Assembly: GCF_002157145.1 (NCBI RefSeq)
Contig: NZ_CP021361.1
Coordinates: forward strand, 2,225,001-2,289,000
Origin: Acidovorax carolinensis
GTDB taxonomy: Bacteria; Pseudomonadota; Gammaproteobacteria; Burkholderiales; Burkholderiaceae_C
Direction of reading: 5' to 3'
Length of the DNA stretch: 64,000 nucleotides
Shown one piece after another: positions 7,779-17,759 of this stretch (the first letter of the stretch is position 1; each line of letters opens with the position of its first letter). The notes under the pieces were generated by a model. It was not told the origin of the DNA and made no database searches. It saw only the letters and a list, made by a program, of their open reading frames with translations. The position numbers were made by a program, and so were the translations under genes.

Positions 7779-9290
7779 TCACCCAAAGATGCCGTGCAGG
7801 AACCAGCGGTGCGGCTGCGCGGCCGACGTCATGCCCCTTTGCACCCCGCCCTCTTGCGCCGCGCCACCTGCTGGCGGCGCCAAACGCTCGCGGAACACCC
7901 ACACCAGCCCCGCCACATCGTTGTGCGCCACAAAATAGTCGCGCAGCGCCAGGCCCGCACAGGGATGGGCCGGGTCGCCAGCGCCCTCGTCTGCGGCCGA
8001 CCACCAGCCCGCCTCGAACCGGTGCGGTCCCGCCAGCAGGCGCAGCAAGCCGTGGTGACAGGGGCGGTTGCCCTGCACTGCCAGCCGCCGGGGTGGGCGC
8101 AGAAGCCAGGTGGGCCACAGGGTGGCATCGGGTGCTTTTGTGTCAGCGATGTGGATGCTGGGGCGCGCGCGGTCCTGGCCCAGCACCTCGGCCGCAGGGC
8201 ACCACTGTTGCATGCGCTCGGGCCGGTGGTCGGCCTGCAGCACGGGGGCCACCACATGGTCCACCCCCAAGCGGGCCGACAGGCGCTCAAGCAACTGGTG
8301 CAAGGCCTCGCCCGGTTCGCCCACCGGGTCGTCGCGACCACCGCCCCCGCGATCCCCGGGCGGCAGCAAGCTCGCGCTGCGGTGTGGCAACGGGGCAGAT
8401 TCGAGCAGGCGCAGCGTGATCTGGTTGACCGGCGCCGCCAGGGCCGTGCGCGCCAGGTTTTCAGACAACAGGCGCCGCAGGTGCGCCATGTCTTGCGTGG
8501 CCTGGGCGGTGTGCACCGGCAGGGCCTGCGTGGGGGCGATGGCCACGCCATCGATGCGCCGCAGGTCGTGGCGCCAGGCCAGCTCCAGCGCCAATGCGCC
8601 CTGCTGGCGCGCCTGCAGCCAGCCCTGCAGGGCCGTGAGGCAGCGGCTGGCACTCCACAGCAGCGCATCGGCCGACTCGGCCAGTGCGGGCAGCTCGGCG
8701 GTCAGCGCAAACTGCTCGGGCAGTTCCAGCCAGGCATGGGCTTCGGGGGCATCGCCCAGGGCCTGGTCCAGCACCTGCAACACCTTGGCGCCAAAACGCC
8801 TGGCTACCCCCGCACGCGGCAGCGCGCGCAAAGCCCCCCAGGTGCGGCAGCCCATGCGCTCCAGACTGGCCCCATGCGGTCGCAGGGCGGTCAGCGTGTG
8901 CAAGGGCAAGCCGTCCACGTTCTGCACGGCGCGCGCGCAACCTGCCTGCGCCATGCGCAGCCAGGCCAGGGCCACCAGGGCCGTCGGCCCGCAGCCGCAC
9001 ACCGCCTGCATGCCAGGCGGTTGTGACGCCGCTTCCTGGGTGGCAGGGTGATCGGGCAGCCCGCCCGATGCGTCGGTCCAGGCCTGCAGCACCTGCGCCA
9101 GCAAGGTATCGCGACCGCCCCAGAGTCGCTCGGTGGTGGACACCTCCAGCAGAACCGCCTCGCCATCGACCAGCGCCACGCGCGGCGTAAAGCGCAAGGC
9201 CCACCAACCCGCCCCGGCGGTGTGCACCGCGGCGCCCGAAGGTGCCGCGGGCTCATCGCACCAGGGCAACGGCAGCGCGATCCAGTGCAT
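7779..9290 (-). CDS. imuB: ImuB, Y-family polymerase-like protein
   Basis: A 503-residue protein starting MHWIALPLPW. ImuB proteins resemble Y-family polymerases but lack the catalytic acidic residues; they bind the beta clamp and bridge ImuA and DnaE2. Visible here are RVALVDGEAVLLEVSTTERLWGG, HTLTALRPHGASLERMGCRTWGALRALPRAGVARRFG (the helix-hairpin-helix-like part) and a C-terminal tail ending in HRWFLHGIFG. The ATG at 9290 lies inside imuA (38-bp overlap), implying translational coupling. The long upstream extension of the open frame has arginine-rich antisense-like composition and is not used. Confidence 0.92.
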   Translation of the reverse strand: MHWIALPLPWCDEPAAPSGAAVHTAGAGWWALRFTPRVALVDGEAVLLEVSTTERLWGGRDTLLAQVLQAWTDASGGLPDHPATQEAASQPPGMQAVCGCGPTALVALAWLRMAQAGCARAVQNVDGLPLHTLTALRPHGASLERMGCRTWGALRALPRAGVARRFGAKVLQVLDQALGDAPEAHAWLELPEQFALTAELPALAESADALLWSASRCLTALQGWLQARQQGALALELAWRHDLRRIDGVAIAPTQALPVHTAQATQDMAHLRRLLSENLARTALAAPVNQITLRLLESAPLPHRSASLLPPGDRGGGGRDDPVGEPGEALHQLLERLSARLGVDHVVAPVLQADHRPERMQQWCPAAEVLGQDRARPSIHIADTKAPDATLWPTWLLRPPRRLAVQGNRPCHHGLLRLLAGPHRFEAGWWSAADEGAGDPAHPCAGLALRDYFVAHNDVAGLVWVFRERLAPPAGGAAQEGGVQRGMTSAAQPHRWFLHGIFG

Positions 9291-10095
9291 GGCCCCTCCT
9301 CTCTGGCCCGGCCATCCCAGGCGCCCCCAGGCCCGGCGCTGCATTGCGGCGCACCACCAGCGCATTGGCGATCCACTGCGCTGCGCGACGGCGCTCGGCC
9401 TGCGTCGCCAGCACCTGCGCCAGACGAGGGTGGCAGCCTGGCAGATCCAGCCCCTGCACCAGGGGCGGCCCCCGGCGCTTGAGGATCTGCACCTGCATAC
9501 CGGGCGATGCGGTGGCATCCCCCGGCAGGGCCAGCCCCTGCACCTGCAGCCGCAACAAGGCCGGCGACGCCTGCGGGGCAGCGCTGACCGGGCGAAACAC
9601 CCACAGCAACTGCTGTTGCTGCGCCGCTGCCAGTTGCAGCCGGCGCAAGGCCTCCGGTTGCGCCTGCGGCAGCCAGGCCATGACGGCCAGCACATCACGG
9701 CAGCGCAGCGCCTGTTCGGCCGCCCAGAGCGCCGCCTTGGCGCTATCAGCCCGCACCACGCACAAGCGCTCGGCCGACAGCCCCTGCGCCTTGAGCGCCG
9801 GGCCAAAAGGCTCGCACGGTGGCGCCACCACCACCACGGCGCCCACGCGCCGGGCCATAGCCTGCGCCAGCGCGGGCAGCACCAGCTGCCATTCGTGCAG
9901 GCCCGCCATGGGTTGCAGCACCTCGCTCAATGCCCCCACTGGCCAGCCACCGCCTGGCAGTTGCGCATCGAGCTGCGCAAACCCCGTGGGCTGCGCTGGC
10001 TGCAGGCCCGCGCCCAATGCGTCCGCATGCCAGACACCGGGCACGGCAAACGGCAGATCGGACGCTTCCCGCAGGGAGGGGCGTGGCGCAGGCAT
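9253..10095 (-). CDS. imuA: ImuA, RecA-like mutasome protein
   Basis: A 280-residue protein starting MPAPRPSLREASDLPFAVPGVWHADALG. It has a RecA-like fold region: TGFAQLDAQLPGGGWPVGALSEVLQ, where RecA-type proteins have the start of the ATP site, followed by LVLPALAQAMARRVGAVVVVAPP. ImuA takes part in DNA damage-induced mutagenesis with ImuB and DnaE2. The ATG at 10095 is favoured because it lies just downstream of a LexA box and matches family N-termini. Without it the frame would run back through the operator and an unrelated VOC fragment. Confidence 0.9.
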   Translation of the reverse strand: MPAPRPSLREASDLPFAVPGVWHADALGAGLQPAQPTGFAQLDAQLPGGGWPVGALSEVLQPMAGLHEWQLVLPALAQAMARRVGAVVVVAPPCEPFGPALKAQGLSAERLCVVRADSAKAALWAAEQALRCRDVLAVMAWLPQAQPEALRRLQLAAAQQQQLLWVFRPVSAAPQASPALLRLQVQGLALPGDATASPGMQVQILKRRGPPLVQGLDLPGCHPRLAQVLATQAERRRAAQWIANALVVRRNAAPGLGAPGMAGPERRGHALDRAAVALVR

Positions 10096-10124
10096 GGTGG
10101 TGAGAGGGCATGAGAAAACACGAA

Positions 10125-10144
10125 TACTGTTAATATACACAGTA
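10125..10144. promoter_or_regulatory. LexA (SOS) box of imuA-imuB-dnaE2
   Basis: TACTGTTAATATACACAGTA has the perfect LexA half-sites TACTGT and ACAGTA separated by eight A/T-rich bases, matching the CTGT-N8-ACAG consensus. It lies 30 bp upstream of the imuA start and would overlap the promoter, so the operon is predicted to be repressed by LexA and induced by DNA damage. Confidence 0.93.
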
Positions 10145-10231
10145 TTTCGAGTCGTGCTGCACCTCACCGGCAAGACTTTGGGGCGGGAGGGTTTCGGGCG
10201 ACCAAAGCTGGTCGGCAAGCACTGCGCGTCT

Positions 10232-10375
10232 TCAGCGACGCAAAGGCTGCTTGGCTCCGAAGCCCACGGCGTTTTCGAGATCAAGCCGCACGCCATAACC
10301 CAGCGTGGCTAAAACAGACGCATAGAACCGCCTGCTCAATGCAATATTGGTGACATGGATGCCTGTGTGGTCGAT
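10232..10375 (-). pseudogene. truncated VOC/glyoxalase family fragment
   Basis: The minus strand encodes IDHTGIHVTNIALSRRFY, then ASVLATLGYGVRLDLENAVGFGAK, then a stop. This is the N-terminal beta-alpha-beta module of VOC-superfamily proteins (xDHxGxxVxDLxxSxxFYxxxLxxLGY). Only 47 codons of a normal 120-135 remain. The ATG that should precede IDH reads AGG. It lies just downstream of the HD-GYP gene and upstream of the LexA box. It is a decayed gene, not a functional product. Confidence 0.75.
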
Positions 10376-10390
10376 CCTTTGAACCGCCTC

Positions 10391-11701
10391 CTACAACCTG
10401 CGCAATGCCCAGTCACACCAGTCGGCCACTGCGGTATCCGCCGGCGTCGCACGCTCCGACAGTTGGGGCCAGCGGCGATGGCAGGCGTTCAGGATGCTTT
10501 GCAGTTGCCACAAAGCCTCCCGCCCTACCAGGGCCATCTCGGCCATCCCCACGGCGTCGCCCTGCAGTTGCGCCATCAGTTCGCCCAGATGCTGCGGGTG
10601 CGATCCGGCTTCTATGAGGGCTTTTTGCAAGGCCAGAAGGCGGGAGTCGGCAAATGCAAACGCATTGCCCGCCGGCGCTTTGGTGCCCACACTTTCAGGC
10701 AAGGCCGCCTTGAGCTGCTCCCAGTAGGTAAAGGCTTCGGCCAGCAGGTCGATCTGGCGCGTGGCATCGTTGCCCAGCGGCATCAGGGCGGAATCGCGCG
10801 CCACTTCTTCCTGCAGCAGCGGCAGCACATGGGCCACCAGTGCGGCCGGGAACTTGCGGTGGTTCAGGCGCAGCATCAGCGACAGCCGCTGTGCGGGCAT
10901 GTCGGTGTATTTTTCGTAGAAGGCCGCCACCACTTCGGCCAGCAGCAGGATGCGCCCCATGGGCGAAATGTCCGCCCCGGGCAGGCCACGCGGGTAGCCG
11001 CTGCCATCCATGCGCTCGTGGTGCTCCAGCACGGCAATCTCCACCGGCCGGGCGTACACCCCGGCATCCCGGAGCATCAGCATGGAGGTGATGGGATGCG
11101 CCACCAGGTGCTTGCGCTGCACGCCCGTGACCTTGTTGAGGGGGTCCATCCAGGCCGGATCCATGTGCAACACACCCGCATCGTGCAGCAGCGCAGCGGC
11201 CGCCAGCGAGACACAGTCGCGTTCGCCCAGGCCGCTTTTCAATCCCAGGAAAACGGCCACCATCATCATCTGCAGGCTGTGCTCGAACAGGTCAGGCCGC
11301 TGCTCGCGCATCACCGTGAGCTTGAAGGCGATGGGCGCGGGCAGGGGCATTGAGCGCAAGGGCGCCAGCAGCCTGGCAGCAGAACCGAGGGCCTGCGCCA
11401 GCATCTGGGGCAATGCATTTTGCTCAACCAGATCCCGCCCGGCGGCAATCAATGCAGGCACATCCACCGCATTCTCGACCGTCAGATGCCGGTCGATGGG
11501 ATCGCGCAGCTTGTGCTGCACCAGCCGGTCGTACAAACGGCTGTCGATGCGGGCCCCTTTTTCCACCAGCTTGATGCCGTTGTCGGTATAGATGGCGTCC
11601 TGGGTTACCACCGCGCGCCGGTCGGCCATGTCGGTGAGCGCGCGCAGGTAGTGCGGGCTGTCGGGGGCAGTGGCAGTGGCCGCCAAGAATGGATCTGTCA
11701 T
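10391..11701 (-). CDS. HD-GYP domain protein (putative c-di-GMP phosphodiesterase)
   Basis: A 436-residue cytoplasmic protein with no transmembrane segment. The HD-GYP domain spans about residues 140-300: HSLQMM, LLHDAGVLH (the HD pair), HLVAHPITS and HHERMDGSGYPRGLPG (the GYP motif), all expected metal or substrate residues. HD-GYP proteins hydrolyse cyclic di-GMP. The N-terminal 130 residues carry no domain I recognise. No strong ribosome site is visible before the ATG at 11701. It lies downstream of scoAB on the same strand but is separated from it by a terminator. The PilZ protein at 43778 is another possible c-di-GMP component. Confidence 0.88.
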   Translation of the reverse strand: MTDPFLAATATAPDSPHYLRALTDMADRRAVVTQDAIYTDNGIKLVEKGARIDSRLYDRLVQHKLRDPIDRHLTVENAVDVPALIAAGRDLVEQNALPQMLAQALGSAARLLAPLRSMPLPAPIAFKLTVMREQRPDLFEHSLQMMMVAVFLGLKSGLGERDCVSLAAAALLHDAGVLHMDPAWMDPLNKVTGVQRKHLVAHPITSMLMLRDAGVYARPVEIAVLEHHERMDGSGYPRGLPGADISPMGRILLLAEVVAAFYEKYTDMPAQRLSLMLRLNHRKFPAALVAHVLPLLQEEVARDSALMPLGNDATRQIDLLAEAFTYWEQLKAALPESVGTKAPAGNAFAFADSRLLALQKALIEAGSHPQHLGELMAQLQGDAVGMAEMALVGREALWQLQSILNACHRRWPQLSERATPADTAVADWCDWALRRL

Positions 11702-11761
11702 GCGGAAACATCAAAAAGGACAGCCTTGAATATAAGACCATAGGGTGCTGCTCGCCCATGC

Positions 11762-11783
11762 AAAAGGCCCGCTTGCGCGGGCC
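11762..11783 (-). terminator. Rho-independent terminator of scoAB
   Basis: On the minus strand GGCCCGC and GCGGGCC form a 7-bp GC stem with a GCAA loop followed by TTTTG. It sits just after the scoB stop and before the HD-GYP gene. Confidence 0.75.
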
Positions 11784-11810
11784 CGTCTTGAGGCAAGTCA
11801 AGCAGCACCG

Positions 11811-12449
11811 TCAATGCAGCAGCGTGACGCCTGTCTTGGCCTGAAGTGCATCGAACGTGACGCCAGGCGCCAGTTCCACCACCTTGAGGCCCAGCGGCGT
11901 CACGTCCATCACGGCCATGTCGGTGATGATGCGGTCCACCACGCCCACGCCCGTCAGCGGCAGCGTGCAGCGGGGCAGGATCTTCATGTCCTCGGTGCCG
12001 TCCTTCTTGCGCGCCACATGCTCCATGAGCACGATCACGCGCTTGACACCGGCCACCAGGTCCATGGCACCGCCCATGCCCTTGACCATCTTGCCGGGGA
12101 TCATCCAGTTGGCCAGGTCGCCCTGCTCGCTCACCTGCATGGCGCCCAGGATGGACAGGTTGATCTTGCCGCCACGAATCATCGCGAACGACTGGTCGCT
12201 GCTGAAGATCGACGAGCCGGGAATGGTGGTCACGGTCTGCTTGCCGGCGTTGATGAGGTCGGCATCCACCTTGTCTTCGGTGGGGAACGGGCCGATGCCC
12301 AGCATCCCGTTTTCGGACTGCAGCCACACCTCCTTGTCGCCGGTGAAGTTGGCCACCAGCGTGGGAATGCCGATGCCCAGGTTCACATAGAAACCATCTT
12401 CGAGTTCTTGGGCCGCACGGGCGGCCATCTGGTCTTGGGTCCACGGCAT
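11811..12449 (-). CDS. scoB: 3-oxoacid CoA-transferase subunit B
   Basis: A 212-residue beta subunit of succinyl-CoA:3-ketoacid CoA-transferase, which moves CoA between succinyl-CoA and acetoacetate. The catalytic glutamate lies in the [12 protein letters not shown] block (near residue 46). [27 protein letters not shown] and [20 protein letters not shown] are family hallmarks. The start lies 2 bp after the scoA stop, so the subunits are co-translated. The pairing with a divergent PAS-LuxR regulator suggests regulated use of ketone bodies or PHB breakdown products. Confidence 0.93.
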   Translation of the reverse strand: MPWTQDQMAARAAQELEDGFYVNLGIGIPTLVANFTGDKEVWLQSENGMLGIGPFPTEDKVDADLINAGKQTVTTIPGSSIFSSDQSFAMIRGGKINLSILGAMQVSEQGDLANWMIPGKMVKGMGGAMDLVAGVKRVIVLMEHVARKKDGTEDMKILPRCTLPLTGVGVVDRIITDMAVMDVTPLGLKVVELAPGVTFDALQAKTGVTLLH

Positions 12450-12451
12450 GG

Positions 12452-13159
12452 TCAGGCTCCTGCTTTCTCAGTGACAGTTCTTTTCTCGATACGCTTTTCG
12501 GGGTGGGCGTTGTGCACGATGCGGTGCACATAGATGCCGGGCAGATGGATTTGGTCGGGGTCGATCGCGCCCGTTTCCACCACCTCTTCCACCTCCACGA
12601 TGCACAGCTTTCCGGCCATGGCCACGGCGGGGTTGAAGTTGCGTGCCGTCAGGCGAAACTGCAGGTTGCCCGACTGGTCGGCGCGCCAGGCCTTGACCAG
12701 CGAGACATCGGGCACCAGCGAGCGCTCCATCACATAGGTTTCACCATCGAACTCGCGCAGTTCCTTGCCATCGGCCACGATGGTGCCCACGCCGGTCTTG
12801 GTGAAAAAGGCGGGGATGCCCGCGCCTCCGGCGCGCAGCTTCTCGGCCAGCGTGCCCTGGGGCGTGAATTCAAGTTCGAGTTCGCCGGCCAGGTACTGGC
12901 GCTCGAATTCCTTGTTCTCGCCCACGTAGGACGAGATCATTTTCTTGATCTGGCGGGTTTCGAGCAGCTTGCCCAGGCCAAAACCATCCACGCCGGCGTT
13001 GTTGGAGATCACGGAGAGGTTCTTCACTCCCGAATCGCGCAGCGCATCAATCAGTGCCTCGGGAATCCCGCACAGTCCGAAGCCACCCACGGCCAGCAGC
13101 TGGCCATCGGCAACCACGCCCTCAAGGGCCTTGGCTGCGGAAGGAAATAACTTTTTCAC
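12452..13159 (-). CDS. scoA: 3-oxoacid CoA-transferase subunit A
   Basis: The alpha subunit of the same CoA-transferase, about 235 residues. Family blocks include [41 protein letters not shown], the [21 protein letters not shown] series typical of ScoA rather than PcaI, and TKTGVGT. Two GTG codons are adjacent (13162 and 13159). I favour 13159 because AAGGAG then has a normal spacing of about 6 bases. The first gene of scoAB, divergent from the PAS-LuxR regulator. Confidence 0.92.
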   Translation of the reverse strand: MKKLFPSAAKALEGVVADGQLLAVGGFGLCGIPEALIDALRDSGVKNLSVISNNAGVDGFGLGKLLETRQIKKMISSYVGENKEFERQYLAGELELEFTPQGTLAEKLRAGGAGIPAFFTKTGVGTIVADGKELREFDGETYVMERSLVPDVSLVKAWRADQSGNLQFRLTARNFNPAVAMAGKLCIVEVEEVVETGAIDPDQIHLPGIYVHRIVHNAHPEKRIEKRTVTEKAGA

Positions 13160-13186
13160 CACGATCTCCTTGATAGTTTTGATACG

Positions 13187-13202
13187 CTACGATACTACGT
13201 AG
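13187..13202. promoter_or_regulatory. candidate operator CTACG-N6-CGTAG between scoA and the PAS-LuxR gene
   Basis: CTACG (13187-13191) and CGTAG (13198-13202) form an inverted repeat, and the right part contains the 8-bp palindrome CTACGTAG (13195-13202). It sits in the A/T-rich gap between divergent genes, 34 bp from the regulator start. It is the best candidate site for the LuxR-type protein encoded next door; this is an inference. Confidence 0.45.
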
Positions 13203-13235
13203 AAATATAAGTAGTACCCCGTAAAGATTTGCACT

Positions 13236-13781
13236 ATGGACGTTGATTACAGACTGGCCTTTGAATTTGCGCCCATAGGGTTGGTACTCTCGCGAAATCG
13301 CACCATGATGGACTGCAACCGGCATGTCTGCGAGATGTTTGGCGCCTCGCGTGAGGTGCTGGTAGGACAGTCCTTTGAGATTCTCTACCCCAGTGCCGAT
13401 GAGTATGAACGCCTTGGCGCGCACATGGAACCCATCCTGAATGCCAAGGGCCACTATGCCGACAACCGCATCATGAAGCGGGCCAACGGCGAAGTGTTCT
13501 GGTGCCATGTGTCAGGCCGCGCCCTCAACCGCGAAGCGCCCCACGAATCGGGCATCTGGAGCTTTGAGGACCTCAGCTCACAGCGCACCGTCAAAGCCGA
13601 ACTCACGGGACGCGAACGCGAAGTGGCGGCCAAGCTGCTCGAGGGCCTGACCTCCAAGGAAATCGGCAAGGCCCTGGAGATCAGCCACCGCACCGTGGAA
13701 ATCTACCGCGCCCGCCTCATGCGCAAGTACAACGCCTCCACAGCCGCCGATCTGGTGCACAAGCTGGTAGCGGGAAACTAG
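13236..13781 (+). CDS. PAS-LuxR transcriptional regulator
   Basis: A 181-residue regulator. An N-terminal PAS domain (about 5-115: FEFAPIGLVLSRNRTMMDCNRHVCEMFG, GQSFEILYPS, RANGEVFWCHVSGRAL) is followed by a LuxR/GerE helix-turn-helix (about 122-178: LTGREREVAAKLLEGLTSKEIGKALEIS, RTVEIYRARLMRKY). There is no receiver domain, so it senses a ligand or redox state directly. It is divergent from scoAB with a short shared promoter region, which suggests it controls scoAB. The ligand is unknown. Confidence 0.88.
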   Translation: MDVDYRLAFEFAPIGLVLSRNRTMMDCNRHVCEMFGASREVLVGQSFEILYPSADEYERLGAHMEPILNAKGHYADNRIMKRANGEVFWCHVSGRALNREAPHESGIWSFEDLSSQRTVKAELTGREREVAAKLLEGLTSKEIGKALEISHRTVEIYRARLMRKYNASTAADLVHKLVAGN

Positions 13782-13799
13782 CGCCACATTCCCCACGAC

Positions 13800-14192
13800 T
13801 CAAGGCTTAGCCGCGCCGTCCACCACCTCGGACGCGGTGCGAAAGGCTTCTACCGCCGCCGGCAGGCCGCAGTAGATGCTGGCATGCAGCAGCACTTCCT
13901 GAATCTCCTGCGCCGTGGCGCCGTTGTTGAGCGCACCGCGCACATGGCCCTTGAGCTCGTGCTGCTTGCCCAGGGCCGTAAGAAAGGCCACCGTAATGAG
14001 GCTGCGCGTCTTCATGTCCAGCCCCGGACGCTGCCACACATCGCCCCATGCATTGCGGGTGATGAACTCCTGAATCGGCTGGGTGAACGCCGTGGCATTG
14101 CCAAAGGCATTGGCCACGAAGTCCTCGCCCATGACCTGCTTGCGCGTGGCCAGGCCTTTGTCGAAGTCTTTGCTGGATGGGGGTTGGGTCAT
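13800..14192 (-). CDS. carboxymuconolactone decarboxylase family protein (PcaC-like)
   Basis: A 130-residue single-domain CMD protein. The stretch QEFITRNAWGDVWQRPGLDMKTRSLITVAFLTALG followed by EVLLHASIYCGLPAAVEAFR matches gamma-carboxymuconolactone decarboxylases of the beta-ketoadipate pathway (PcaC). No other pca genes are adjacent, so the physiological substrate is uncertain. It lacks the CxxC of AhpD-type peroxidases. It ends 18 bp from the end of the PAS-LuxR gene (convergent). Confidence 0.85.
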   Translation of the reverse strand: MTQPPSSKDFDKGLATRKQVMGEDFVANAFGNATAFTQPIQEFITRNAWGDVWQRPGLDMKTRSLITVAFLTALGKQHELKGHVRGALNNGATAQEIQEVLLHASIYCGLPAAVEAFRTASEVVDGAAKP

Positions 14193-14249
14193 GCGGGCTC
14201 TCCGGTTCGGGTTGGGGCCGCAATGTTATCCGGCACTCTGGAAAGCAGA

Positions 14250-14290
14250 ACGCCACCTGTCTGCCCCAAAACGGGCCAGACAGGTGGCGT
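14250..14290 (-). terminator. strong hairpin, katG terminator
   Basis: ACGCCACCTGTCTG (14250-14263) and CAGACAGGTGGCGT (14277-14290) form a perfect 14-bp stem with a 13-base loop directly downstream of katG. The following minus-strand sequence is T-rich but interrupted, so termination efficiency is uncertain. The stem is symmetrical and could act on both strands. Confidence 0.65.
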
Positions 14291-14301
14291 GATCACGGCG
14301 C

Positions 14302-16524
<2,223 letters not shown>

Positions 16525-16689
16525 TCAATTAAACCAAAATTACCGATAGTTTTTTATAAAAACCAACCCTGTCGAACCCACGAAAACCGCACCCCAACCT
16601 GCAGGCAAGCACCAGCGCAGTGGCCCGCGCCCGGCGCCGTGGTACGGTAACTGGCATCGACATCGACATCGACACCCAAGGAGACCCGC

Positions 16690-17274
16690 GTGAGCCGCTA
16701 CCCTTTTCCCGACCTGAGCACCCTGCCCGAAGACATCCGCTTGCGCATCCTGGAGGTGCAGGAGAAGGCAGGCTTCATCCCCAACGTGTTCCTGGCGTTT
16801 GCACGTCGCCCGGCCGAATGGCGCGCCTTTTTCGCCTACCACGACGCCCTCATGCTCAAGGAAGAAGGCAGCCTGACCAAAGGCGAGCGCGAGATGATCG
16901 TCACCGCCACCAGCGCCGCCAACCAGTGCCTCTACTGCGTGGTAGCCCACGGCGCGATCCTGCGCATCTATGAAAAGAAACCGTTTGTGGCCGACCAGGT
17001 GGCCGTGAACCATCGCAAGGCCGACATCACGCCACGCCAGCGCGCCATGCTCGACTTTGCAATGAAGGTCTGCCAGCGCTCGCACGAGGTGGAAGACGCC
17101 GACTTCACCGCCCTGCACGCCCACGGCTTTGACGACGAGGACATCTGGGACATTGCGGCCATCACCGCGTTCTTTGGCCTCTCCAACCGCATGGCCAGCT
17201 TTGCCGGCATGCAGCCCAACCCCGAGTTCTATCTGATGGGCCGCTTGCCCAAAGCCAAAAAGCCCACCGAATAA
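16690..17274 (+). CDS. AhpD-like peroxidase-related protein
   Basis: A 194-residue carboxymuconolactone decarboxylase-fold protein. QCLYCVVAHG (residues about 79-88) is the CxxC-x3-H motif of AhpD-like alkylhydroperoxidases. The C-terminal block DIWDIAAITAFFGLSNRMASFAGMQPNPEFY matches peroxidase-related enzymes of this group. The start is a GTG at 16690 with AAGGAG at 16679-16684; no in-frame ATG is available. A short (ATCGAC)3 tandem at 16656-16673 precedes the ribosome site. Divergent from katG, consistent with a shared role in peroxide defence. Confidence 0.88.
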   Translation: MSRYPFPDLSTLPEDIRLRILEVQEKAGFIPNVFLAFARRPAEWRAFFAYHDALMLKEEGSLTKGEREMIVTATSAANQCLYCVVAHGAILRIYEKKPFVADQVAVNHRKADITPRQRAMLDFAMKVCQRSHEVEDADFTALHAHGFDDEDIWDIAAITAFFGLSNRMASFAGMQPNPEFYLMGRLPKAKKPTE

Positions 17275-17275
17275 C

Positions 17276-17338
17276 TATGATTTTGATAGCTTATAGCGCT
17301 TGTCAGTAAAGCGCTAAAGGGCTATTTTATTCAAAATC
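17276..17338 (+). repeat. family 1 repeat, copy C
   Basis: TTTTGATAGCTTA, the perfect stem TAGCGCTT/AAGCGCTA (7-base loop) and AAGGGCTATTTTATTCAAAAT. It fills the whole gap between two convergent genes, and its right edge overlaps the stop codon of the thioesterase gene. Confidence 0.85.
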
Positions 17339-17759
17339 ACCCGCTGGCCAGTGCCCGCATCCAGTCGGGCAGCGACACTGCTTTTTGCTGCGGAAAATCC
17401 ACCCAGATGGTGGTGGCGCCACCGGCGGCGCAAATCACGCCGGGCTGGTCTGCGCGTTCCATCGTGCCCCAGGTTTCGAACGTGGTGCGCGCCGGGTCGC
17501 TGACATACAGTTTGAGCAGCACATCCGCCGGAAATTCGAGCTGGCGGTAGAAGTTGCAAAAAGCATTCACGATCACCGGCCCCTGGCCTTTCGGGTCCGG
17601 GTTGCAGCCCACCGACACCATCCATTCGATGCGCGCCGTTTCCAGGTAGCGAAAGTACACGGTGTTGTTCACATGGCCCATGGCGTCCATGTCGCCCCAG
17701 CGCACGGGAAAGCGCATTTCGTAAACCAGCTTCTTGACCTCGGGGATTTCGATCTTCAT
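17337..17759 (-). CDS. hotdog-fold acyl-CoA thioesterase
   Basis: A 140-residue 4HBT/YbgC-type thioesterase. RWGDMDAMGHVNNTVYFRYLETAR contains the catalytic aspartate and the GHVNN signature. It is predicted to hydrolyse acyl-CoA esters. The ATG at 17759 overlaps the stop of the upstream DMT permease gene (4-bp overlap), so the two are in one operon with the SDR gene. Confidence 0.88.
   Translation of the reverse strand: MKIEIPEVKKLVYEMRFPVRWGDMDAMGHVNNTVYFRYLETARIEWMVSVGCNPDPKGQGPVIVNAFCNFYRQLEFPADVLLKLYVSDPARTTFETWGTMERADQPGVICAAGGATTIWVDFPQQKAVSLPDWMRALASG

Noticed and set aside
12452..14192. scoAB plus a PcaC-like gene as a beta-ketoadipate (pcaIJ-pcaC) cluster
   Set aside because: The A subunit carries the ScoA-type [21 protein letters not shown] series rather than PcaI features, and the PcaC-like gene is on its own with a regulator gene between.
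16656..16673. (ATCGAC)3 tandem repeat before the AhpD-like gene, considered as a phase-variable tract
   Set aside because: Only three hexamer units, outside the coding region and a multiple of three in length, so slippage would have little effect.
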